A stretch of DNA of 8,921 nucleotides, taken from contig CAVCTM010000085.1 of NCBI GenBank assembly GCA_963605115.1, positions 1-8,921 on the forward strand, read 5' to 3'. Every line of letters starts with the position of its first letter. The first letter of the stretch is position 1. The translations under genes and the position numbers were made by a program. This DNA comes from SVKR01 sp963605115 (GTDB lineage: Bacteria > Bacillota > Clostridia > Oscillospirales > Oscillospiraceae). The notes beneath the pieces were generated by a model. It was not told the DNA's origin. It searched no databases and was given only the letters and a program-made list of their open reading frames with translations. Below, piece after piece: positions 1 through 5,268 of this stretch.

Positions 1-247
1 CGCCCTTGTCCTCGCCGATCTCGCCGAGGCGGGTGCGGATGTTGTCCACGATCTGGTTGAGCGAGGCGTCGTCCACATAGTTGCAGAGCCCGATCTTATA
101 GGTCGTAACGGCGGCGAACGGCGTGTCGGTCCCGGCGGCGGGCGCGTCGCTCGTCTTGGGGGCGGAGGTGCCGCCGCAGGCGGCGAGAGCGAGGAGGGAA
201 ACGGCGGCAAGCGCGCCGGCGAAGAGCTTTTTCAGAGACTTTTTCAT
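1..247 (-). CDS. trpX: TrpX-type ABC transporter substrate-binding lipoprotein, N-terminal part (cut by window edge)
   Basis: The first 82 codons are present; the gene continues beyond position 1. The protein starts with a lysine-rich n-region (MKKSLKKLF), a hydrophobic stretch and a lipobox L-A-A-C with the lipidated Cys at residue 24, followed by a Thr/Ser/Ala/Pro linker. It is therefore an exported, membrane-anchored lipoprotein. The mature start (YKIGLCNYVDDASLNQIV, about residues 50-67) looks like the ABC_sub_bind (TrpX) family of periplasmic-binding-type proteins that feed aromatic amino acid ABC importers. A partial ribosome site AAAGGA lies 12 bases before the ATG, a rather long gap. 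The Trp-specific T-box upstream supports tryptophan, or a precursor, as the cargo. Permease and ATPase genes (trpY/trpZ type) would be expected just outside the window; that is inference. The lipoprotein call is firm, the tryptophan substrate is inferred from regulation. Confidence 0.82.
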   Translation of the reverse strand, partial: MKKSLKKLFAGALAAVSLLALAACGGTSAPKTSDAPAAGTDTPFAAVTTYKIGLCNYVDDASLNQIVDNIRTRLGEIGEDKG

Positions 248-269
248 GGGTGACAGATTTCCTTTCTTT

Positions 270-359
270 TTATGTCGTTGAGTTGTTGTTTGGATTTTTT
301 GTGTGTGACGGTCGGAGCAAAGGACGCCATCGCCGCCATCGTCTGGTGTAAAGCTTCAT
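270..359 (-). CDS. Possible 29-aa leader ORF with two Trp codons between T-box and trpX
   Basis: A short ORF begins after the T-box terminator and ends 22 bases before the trpX start. It encodes MKLYTRRWRRWRPLLRPS followed by a polar Thr/Asn-rich tail. Trp codons are at positions 8 and 11, inside an Arg-rich run. An AAAGGA ribosome-site-like motif lies upstream (about 12 bases from the ATG). That motif sits in AAAGGAC (371-377 on the complement), which is exactly complementary to GTCCTTT (319-325 on the complement), located in the ORF directly after the second Trp codon, so the leader could fold over its own start. The Trp codons in a Trp-controlled leader suggest a translational leader peptide. 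The ORF is short and could also be chance; no U-tract terminator follows it, so classical attenuation is not seen. Confidence 0.35.
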   Translation of the reverse strand: MKLYTRRWRRWRPLLRPSHTKNPNNNSTT

Positions 360-385
360 AGTTTTTTCTTGTCCTTTCTTTCGGG

Positions 386-446
386 AAAAACAAAAGATCC
401 CGTCCGCAGCGAAAAGATGCTCGTCTTTTCGCTGGGACAGGATCTT
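386..446 (-). terminator. T-box intrinsic terminator
   Basis: A long hairpin with arms 394-417 and 424-446 (inner part AGCGAAAAGA / TCTTTTCGCT, outer part AAGATCC / GGATCTT, one mismatch and a small internal loop between) is followed by a U-rich tract TTTTGTTTTT in the transcript. Its 5' arm includes AUCCUGU and CCC, the same bases that form the 3' strand of the T-box antiterminator, so the two folds exclude each other. No other terminator is seen after gatD, so this one would also stop transcripts running on from the pyrG-murT-gatD operon. Confidence 0.9.
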
Positions 447-703
447 GGTAAACAAATTATCCTGCGGTGCCACCCGGCTTGGCGCGTTTCCTCCGCGCCC
501 ACTTTGCGCATACTCGTTGATATGCCGGCGTTTGCTCACGGAGCGCCTTCTCCGTCTCACATACTCGGAGGCTTTTTCGCAAAGCTTCCTTTCCGCTCGC
601 CCTCGGATGTCCATTCGGCGCCGCATTTCCTGCCGCGATCTCACCCTCCGCGGCTCTCTTTGAGGAAAAAACTCGGTGCTTACTCACTCACCCTCAACGG
701 TTT
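386..703 (-). promoter_or_regulatory. Trp-specific T-box riboswitch controlling trpX
   Basis: A transcriptional T-box leader that reads uncharged tRNA. Seen in the RNA order: the AGAGAG motif (654-659) followed by stem CCGCG/CGCGG (649-653 with 633-637) whose loop carries the GGGUG distal-loop motif; specifier region GAA-UGG-ACA with the UGG codon at 611-613; hairpin GCATA/TATGC further down; stem III GGCGCG/CGCGCC (481-499); then the T-box core GGGTGGCACCGC (464-475). The antiterminator folds as GGG/CCC, a seven-base UGGCACC bulge (466-472), then GCAGGAU/AUCCUGU. UGG is the Trp codon, and the bulge base C after UGG pairs with discriminator G73, the base of bacterial tRNA-Trp. Both tRNA contacts therefore agree on Trp. 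Uncharged tRNA-Trp should stabilise the antiterminator and switch on trpX. Confidence 0.95.
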
Positions 704-708
704 ACTGC

Positions 709-737
709 ATTAAACCACGCTTTTCGCGCTTTGTCAA
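709..737 (-). promoter_or_regulatory. Promoter of the T-box/trpX unit
   Basis: A consensus -35 TTGACA (732-737) and -10 TTTAAT (709-714) are separated by exactly 17 bases on the minus strand. Transcription would begin near 702, just before the T-box stem I. The -35 hexamer starts two bases after the gatD stop codon, so the promoter is packed directly against the end of the upstream operon. Confidence 0.87.
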
Positions 738-738
738 G

Positions 739-1509
739 TCAAATTTTTGTGCCCTTCCGACGGGAATTTTTGGCGATATTCTCTATCTCCGATACCGCAG
801 CGTCGTGGGCGCGGCGCTCCTCCGCGTCCGGCAGGGGATCGAGCGAGACGCCCTCCCCATAGCGCCGGCGCAGCGCGGCGAGCAGCAGCGCGTCGCAGAG
901 CGCCGGGTTTTTCGGCAGGACGGGACCGTGGCTGTAGGTGCCGAACACATTGCGCCAGCGGACGCCCTCGGTGCCGTCGCAGCCGTTGTTGCCGCCGCCA
1001 TGCACCACCGTGCCGAGCGGGGCGACGCCCTCGCCCAGATAGGTGCGGCCGCTGTGGTTTTCAAAGCCGACGACGGTCCCACCGCCGCTCTCCGGCGGGC
1101 AGCGGAAGACGAAATTGCCGATGATGCGCTCCTCCGCGCCGACGGTATAGAGGTCCACCGCACCGGTATAGTCGAGCTGGTGCCCGTCCCAGGTGCGGTA
1201 ATAGCTCCCCAGCATCTGGTAGCCGCCGCAGACGGCGAGGATCGCCTTGCCGTCCGCCGCCGCCTCGCGCAGCTCGCGCGCCTTGCCCCCGGCGAGGTCG
1301 CGCAGGAGCACCTCCTGCTCAAAATCCTGCCCGCCGCCGAGGAAAAAGAGGTCGAAATCCGCAAAGCGCGCCGTTTCGCCCGCGGGCAGCGGCGTGACCG
1401 TGCAGTCGATGCCGCGCCACGCGCAGCGCCGCTGAAGGCAGAGAATGTTGCCCCGGTCGCCGTAAAGGTTCAGCGCTTCGGGGTATAAATGACAGATCTT
1501 CAGTTCCAT
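739..1509 (-). CDS. gatD: Lipid II isoglutaminyl synthase, glutaminase subunit GatD
   Basis: A 256-residue CobB/CobQ-like class I glutamine amidotransferase. GatD releases ammonia from glutamine and passes it to MurT, which converts the alpha-carboxyl of D-Glu in the lipid II stem peptide to D-isoglutamine at the cytoplasmic face of the membrane. Seen: N-terminal HLYPEALNLYGDRGN typical of GatD, LFFLGGGQD (about 54-62), nucleophile Cys94 in AVCGGYQMLG, GFENHSGRT (148-156), and a catalytic His194 in GTYSHGPVL. Length is normal for the family. It starts 7 bases after murT stops, with only a weak GAGTGAGG ribosome site, so translation is probably coupled to murT. The downstream trpX promoter follows its stop codon at once. 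Identification is strong from both motifs and the murT neighbour. Confidence 0.95.
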   Translation of the reverse strand: MELKICHLYPEALNLYGDRGNILCLQRRCAWRGIDCTVTPLPAGETARFADFDLFFLGGGQDFEQEVLLRDLAGGKARELREAAADGKAILAVCGGYQMLGSYYRTWDGHQLDYTGAVDLYTVGAEERIIGNFVFRCPPESGGGTVVGFENHSGRTYLGEGVAPLGTVVHGGGNNGCDGTEGVRWRNVFGTYSHGPVLPKNPALCDALLLAALRRRYGEGVSLDPLPDAEERRAHDAAVSEIENIAKNSRRKGTKI

Positions 1510-1516
1510 CGCAGCC

Positions 1517-2896
1517 TCACTCCCAGAATTCGCCCTTGCCCGCCGCCTTTGCGAGGTGGGGGCGCAGCGCCATCATCGCCGTGTAGGTCGGAACGACCAC
1601 CGCGGGCGTGTCCCCGGCGGCGAGGAGCGCCGTCAGCGCCGCGCCGCCGCGTTCAAGCTTTGCGGCGGAAACGTCCAGCCCCGCGTATTTCAGGCGCAGC
1701 AGCAGCTCCTCCGCGCGCGTGCCGGAGAGGATGAGCTCCGCAATGCGGCTTTGAAGTCCCGCGAGGGACTCGAAATCCACGTCCCAGATCCACGAGATGT
1801 CCGTCCCGTCCGCGGCGCGGTCGTTCAGCGCGAGGCAGAGGCGGAAGGGCTCCGTGCGCGTGCCGAGATAGCGGAGGACCTGATTGAAGCCCGCGGGGTT
1901 TTTCACGAGGATCATCTGCACCCCGCCGCCGAGGGCGAAGCGCTCCAGACGCCCGAAGCCGCAGGACGCGCCCTCCAGCGCCGCCCTGACCGCCGCGGGC
2001 GCAAAGCCCAGCGCGCTGAGCGCCGCGGCGGAGGCTGCGGCGTTATAGATGTTGTAAGCCGCGGGGAGCGGGAAGCGCGCGGCGATCTCCGTGCCCCCGA
2101 TGCACAGCGTGAGGTCGCTGCCCTCCGCGTCCGGCTTTGCCGCCGTCACCGCGACGTCCGGCTCCGGGCGGCGGTAGCCGCAGTGCGGGCAGCGGTAAGC
2201 GCCGAGGTGGGCGTAGGTCCGGCGGTCGTATTCATACGGCGTGCGGCAGCGGATGCAGAAGCGCGCGTCGGAGAGCTCGTCCGCCGTCTCCGCGCCGGGC
2301 AGCGGGGCGTCTACGCCGTAAAAGCGCGTTTTGTTCGGCAGCGCGTCCGCGAGCGAGGCGAGCAGGGAATCGTCCGCGTTCAGGCAGAGCACGGCGCCCG
2401 GCGCCTGCGACGCCGCAAAGCGCAGGTTCTCAAGCGTGTGCGTCACCTCGCCGTAGCGGTCGAGCTGGTCGCGGAAAACGTTGGTGTAAAGGATGACGCG
2501 CGGCTGCAAAAGGCGGAACACGGTCTTCGCCGCCGCCTCGTCGCACTCGATGACCGCCTTGCGGTATTTCGGTGCGCCGGAGAGACGGGCTGCCGCGGCG
2601 AACTCCGCCGTGATCCCGGCGAGCAGGTTCGCCCCGGAGCGGTTCGCGAGGCAGGGCGTCCCCGCGTCGGCATACGCCTGCGCCAGCACGCGGCAGCAGG
2701 TCGTCTTGCCGTTCGTGCCGCTGACGGCGGCGACGTCCACGCCGCGGGCGAGCTTTCCGAGCAGCTCCGGCGCGATCTTCACGGCGAGCTCGCCGGGAAA
2801 GCTTGTTCCGCCGCGGCCCAGCAGCCGCAGCGCGCGCCGCGCCGCCTTCGCCAGCCAGAGCGCCAGTTTTTCGCGCGGCGTCAGACCCGCGCTCAT
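1517..2896 (-). CDS. murT: Lipid II isoglutaminyl synthase, Mur ligase-like subunit MurT
   Basis: A 459-residue Mur-ligase-like protein that activates the D-Glu alpha-carboxyl of lipid II with ATP and amidates it with ammonia from GatD. Seen: P-loop VSGTNGKTT (58-66), Mur central-domain motifs ECDE (117-120) and TNVFRDQLDRYGE (138-150), a four-Cys zinc ribbon inserted in the domain (Cys214/Cys217 and Cys236/Cys239), YNIYNAAA (281-288), and a C-terminal DUF1727 region with KNPAGFNQ (332-339) and LNDRAADGTDISWIWD (357-372), where the Asp that completes the GatD/MurT active site is expected. Length is normal. The ATG overlaps the pyrG stop by four bases (ATGA), a sign of translational coupling. 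In Gram-positives this amidation is needed for efficient peptidoglycan cross-linking. Confidence 0.95.
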   Translation of the reverse strand: MSAGLTPREKLALWLAKAARRALRLLGRGGTSFPGELAVKIAPELLGKLARGVDVAAVSGTNGKTTCCRVLAQAYADAGTPCLANRSGANLLAGITAEFAAAARLSGAPKYRKAVIECDEAAAKTVFRLLQPRVILYTNVFRDQLDRYGEVTHTLENLRFAASQAPGAVLCLNADDSLLASLADALPNKTRFYGVDAPLPGAETADELSDARFCIRCRTPYEYDRRTYAHLGAYRCPHCGYRRPEPDVAVTAAKPDAEGSDLTLCIGGTEIAARFPLPAAYNIYNAAASAAALSALGFAPAAVRAALEGASCGFGRLERFALGGGVQMILVKNPAGFNQVLRYLGTRTEPFRLCLALNDRAADGTDISWIWDVDFESLAGLQSRIAELILSGTRAEELLLRLKYAGLDVSAAKLERGGAALTALLAAGDTPAVVVPTYTAMMALRPHLAKAAGKGEFWE

Positions 2897-4509
2897 TTTC
2901 CAGCCTCCGCGCGCCGCGCCATCGCCGCGGCGACGAAGCCCTTGAAGAGCGGGTGCGGGCGGTTCGGGCGGGATTTGAACTCCGGATGATACTGCACGCC
3001 GACGTAAAACGGGCGGTCCGTGAGCTCCACGGTCTCGACAAGACGCCCGTCCGGGCTGAGGCCGCTCAGCGTCAGTCCCGCCGCGGTCAGCGCCGCGCGG
3101 TAGTCGTTGTTGAATTCATAGCGGTGGCGGTGGCGCTCGGAGATGTGCTGCGCGCCGTAGCAGCGCTCCATCGTCGTCCCCGGCGCGATGTCGCAGGGAT
3201 AAGCGCCGAGGCGGAGCGTGCCGCCCTTGTCGATCTCGTCGCTCTGACCGGGCATAAAGTCGATGACCTTGTGGGCGCAGAGCTCGTCGAATTCGCCGGA
3301 GTTGGCGTCCGCGATCCCGGCGGCGTGGCGCGCGAACTCGATGACCGCGACCTGCATGCCGAGGCAGATGCCGAAGTAGGGCACGCCGTGCTCCCGCGCG
3401 TACTGCGCGGCGGCGACCATGCCCTCAATGCCGCGGCTGCCGAAGCCGCCGGGGACCAAAATGCCGTCCACCCCGGCGAACACCGACGCGGCGTTTTCCG
3501 CCGTGACGGTCTCGGAGTCGATCCAGCGGATGTCGACGCTCGCGCCGTCTGCCGAGCCCGCGTGACGCAGCGCTTCGGCGACGGAGAGATAGGCGTCGTG
3601 GAGCTGGGTATATTTGCCGACGATGGCGATGGAAACGTCGCCCTCCGGGTGGCGGATGCGCTCGACCATCGCGGTCCACTCCGCCATATCCGGCGCGGGG
3701 ACGTCCAGCCCCAGCTCGCGGCAGACGACGCCGGAGAAGTTGGATTCCTCCAGCATCAGCGGTGCGGCGTAAAGGCAGTCGATGGTGCGGTTTTCAATCA
3801 CGCAGTCGGGCTTTACGTTGCAGAACAGTGCGATCTTCTGGAAGATCCCGGCGTCCGTGAGCGGCTCGTCGCTGCGCAGGATGATGATGTCCGGCGTGAC
3901 GCCGAGACCCTGAAGCTCCTTGACGGAGTGCTGGGTGGGCTTGCTCTTGTGCTCGTTGCTGCCGCGCAGATAGGGCACGAGCGTGACATGGATGAAAAGG
4001 CTGTTTTCTCGCCCGACCTCCAGCGAGATCTGGCGCACCGCCTCGATGAAGGGCTGGCTCTCGATGTCGCCGATGGTGCCGCCGATCTCCGTTATGACGA
4101 CGTCCGCGTCCGTCTGGCGGCCGACGCGGTAGACGAACTCCTTGATCTCGTTCGTGATGTGGGGGATGACCTGCACCGTGGAGCCGAGATACTCGCCGCG
4201 CCGTTCCTTGTTCAGCACGTTCCAGTACACCTTGCCCGTGGTGAGGTTGGAGTATTTGTTCAGATCCTCGTCGATGAAGCGCTCGTAGTGGCCGAGGTCG
4301 AGGTCGGTCTCCGCACCGTCCTCCGTGACGTAGACCTCGCCGTGCTGATAGGGGCTCATGGTGCCGGGGTCAACGTTGATGTAAGGGTCGAGCTTCTGCG
4401 CCGCGACGCGCAGCCCGCGCATTTTGAGCAGCCGTCCGAGGGACGCCGCCGTGATGCCCTTGCCCAGACCGGACACAACGCCGCCGGTCACAAAAATATA
4501 CTTCGTCAT
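2893..4509 (-). CDS. pyrG: CTP synthase (glutamine-hydrolysing)
   Basis: A 538-residue cytosolic enzyme that makes CTP from UTP, ATP and glutamine, the last step of pyrimidine nucleotide synthesis. Seen: N-terminal amidoligase domain with MTKYIFVTGGVVSGLGKG (P-loop, residues 1-18), KLDPYINVDPGTM (39-51), ITEIGGTIGDIESQPF (139-154) and KSKPTQHSV (188-196); C-terminal class I glutaminase domain with VPGGFGSRG (352-360), nucleophile Cys382 in FGICLGMQ, and the His508/Glu510 pair in VQYHPEF. Length is normal. I chose the ATG giving MTKYIF, the usual family start; an ATG six bases upstream (MKMTKYIF) is an alternative, since GGAGG lies 10 bases before the first and 4 before the second. It heads the pyrG-murT-gatD operon and is preceded by a promoter and an attenuator. 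Confidence 0.97.
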   Translation of the reverse strand: MTKYIFVTGGVVSGLGKGITAASLGRLLKMRGLRVAAQKLDPYINVDPGTMSPYQHGEVYVTEDGAETDLDLGHYERFIDEDLNKYSNLTTGKVYWNVLNKERRGEYLGSTVQVIPHITNEIKEFVYRVGRQTDADVVITEIGGTIGDIESQPFIEAVRQISLEVGRENSLFIHVTLVPYLRGSNEHKSKPTQHSVKELQGLGVTPDIIILRSDEPLTDAGIFQKIALFCNVKPDCVIENRTIDCLYAAPLMLEESNFSGVVCRELGLDVPAPDMAEWTAMVERIRHPEGDVSIAIVGKYTQLHDAYLSVAEALRHAGSADGASVDIRWIDSETVTAENAASVFAGVDGILVPGGFGSRGIEGMVAAAQYAREHGVPYFGICLGMQVAVIEFARHAAGIADANSGEFDELCAHKVIDFMPGQSDEIDKGGTLRLGAYPCDIAPGTTMERCYGAQHISERHRHRYEFNNDYRAALTAAGLTLSGLSPDGRLVETVELTDRPFYVGVQYHPEFKSRPNRPHPLFKGFVAAAMARRAEAGK

Positions 4510-4527
4510 TTTCATCCATCCTCCAAC

Positions 4528-4578
4528 AAAAAAAGAGACGCTCATCCAAGGGGGCTTCAGGCTCCCGGATGAACGCCT
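4528..4578 (-). terminator. Attenuator terminator in the pyrG leader
   Basis: A 12-bp stem (AGGCGTTCATCC at 4567-4578 on the complement with GGATGAGCGTCT at 4536-4547, two G-U pairs) encloses a 19-base loop and is followed by C and seven U (4528-4534). It ends only four bases before the GGAGG ribosome site of pyrG, so no promoter fits between it and the gene. Transcription of pyrG must read through it, which makes it an attenuator rather than merely the end of the upstream gene. Its 5' arm shares bases with the ANTAR-type hairpin at 4570-4585. Confidence 0.85.
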
Positions 4579-4585
4579 TTGTTCA
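4570..4585 (-). promoter_or_regulatory. ANTAR-type hexaloop hairpin (antiterminator) in the pyrG leader
   Basis: TGAAC-AAAGGC-GTTCA: five base pairs with a six-base loop having A at position 1 and G at position 4, the hallmark of RNA sites bound by ANTAR antiterminator proteins. It begins about three bases into the predicted transcript. Loop bases GGC and the 3' arm GTTCA are part of the 5' arm of the terminator at 4528-4578, so only one structure can form. The core ACAA(A/C)GGCGT is shared with the glnN leader hairpin. Classical ANTAR targets have two such hairpins; only one is evident here. Function is inferred. Confidence 0.65.
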
Positions 4586-4593
4586 ACTTGGCT

Positions 4594-4622
4594 ATCTTAC
4601 TCCGGAAGGGTCCACTTGTCAA
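4594..4622 (-). promoter_or_regulatory. Promoter of pyrG-murT-gatD
   Basis: A consensus -35 TTGACA (4617-4622) and -10 TAAGAT (4594-4599) have a 17-base spacer on the minus strand. The predicted start is near 4587-4589 (AAG), about 80 bases before the pyrG ATG. It lies about 15 bases downstream of the stop codon of the ANTAR regulator gene. The predicted transcript does not begin with the GGG run used by the Bacillus pyrG attenuation mechanism. Confidence 0.85.
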
Positions 4623-4636
4623 CAGTTTTTTCGCGA

Positions 4637-5221
4637 TCAGGAATAAGTTTTTATGATATTCTCCGCCGCCTCGCGCCGGGTCTGGCGCAGGTCCATGGAC
4701 TGCTTTTCGATGTAGCGGTGGGCGTCCGCCTCCGTCATGCCGAGGCACTCGATGAGCAGCCACTTTGCGCGGTTCACGAGGCGGATCTCGCGGATCTTTT
4801 CGTCCACGGTCGCCTGCTTTTCCTCCATGCGGCGCAGCCGCTCGCGCGCGGCGCAGAGCATGCGCAGCGCCTGCGTGACCGTCTGGGTGCTCGTCGGCTT
4901 GGAGAGCACCATCACGCCGGAGTCCGTCACCCGCGCGCATACGTCGTCATAAAGCTCCGCACGCACGAAAAGCAGCACGCCCGCCCCGCCGTGGGCGCAG
5001 ACGTCCTCGGCGAAATGGGAGCCGAATTCGTCCGGCAGCGGCGCGTTGACGAGAACAAGGTCGAACTGCGCCCCGTTCATCGCGCGGCGCGCCTCGCCCG
5101 CGCTTCCCGCCACCGTCACGGGGTGATAGTCCGTCGGGGGCAGCAGCGCCAGCGTCGTCTGATTGAATTTTTCCGCGGCGGAAACCAGCAGCACGCTGTA
5201 AGTGCGCTCCCGGAACACCAT
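4637..5221 (-). CDS. ANTAR-domain antitermination regulator with degenerate receiver domain
   Basis: A 194-residue protein. Residues about 7-125 form a receiver-like fold; residues about 126-143 are a charged, probably coiled-coil linker; residues about 140-191 are an ANTAR RNA-binding domain (EIRLVNRAKWLLIECLGMTE... followed by AENII). ANTAR proteins dimerise and bind hexaloop hairpins in leader RNAs to block terminators. The receiver has lost its phosphorylation chemistry: the site expected to be Asp is Asn59 (LVLVNAPLPDEFG), the N-terminal acidic pair is absent (LLVSAAE), and only Lys108 (SKP) remains. It is therefore probably controlled by binding a ligand or partner, not by a kinase. Start chosen at MVFRERTY because a strong GGGAGGAGG (5229-5237 on the complement) lies seven bases upstream; a longer start at 5239 would overlap that site. 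It follows the GS-like gene by 47 bases, probably in one operon. Targets are likely the glnN and pyrG leaders. Confidence 0.88.
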   Translation of the reverse strand: MVFRERTYSVLLVSAAEKFNQTTLALLPPTDYHPVTVAGSAGEARRAMNGAQFDLVLVNAPLPDEFGSHFAEDVCAHGGAGVLLFVRAELYDDVCARVTDSGVMVLSKPTSTQTVTQALRMLCAARERLRRMEEKQATVDEKIREIRLVNRAKWLLIECLGMTEADAHRYIEKQSMDLRQTRREAAENIIKTYS

Positions 5222-5268
5222 TCTGCCCCCTCCTCCCATGCTTTAGTCGCGGTGCGCGGTATGCGCGC

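Noticed and set aside
360..713. Open frames on either strand across the T-box (for example 369-713 plus, and the 124-codon minus-strand frame ending at 270)
   Set aside because: This stretch is explained by conserved T-box RNA elements; only the last 29 codons of the minus-strand frame, which start after the terminator, are kept as a possible leader ORF.
2803..4572. 589-codon open frame antisense to pyrG
   Set aside because: It mirrors pyrG, whose motifs are complete on the other strand; the Arg/Ala/Val/Asp-rich translation is typical of the complement of GC-rich codons, with no recognisable domain.
5254..5268. GCGCG/CGCGC hairpin between the GS-like gene and the ANTAR gene
   Set aside because: Stem is five bases with no U-tract; a short GC-rich symmetry like this is expected by chance in this sequence, so no terminator is called.
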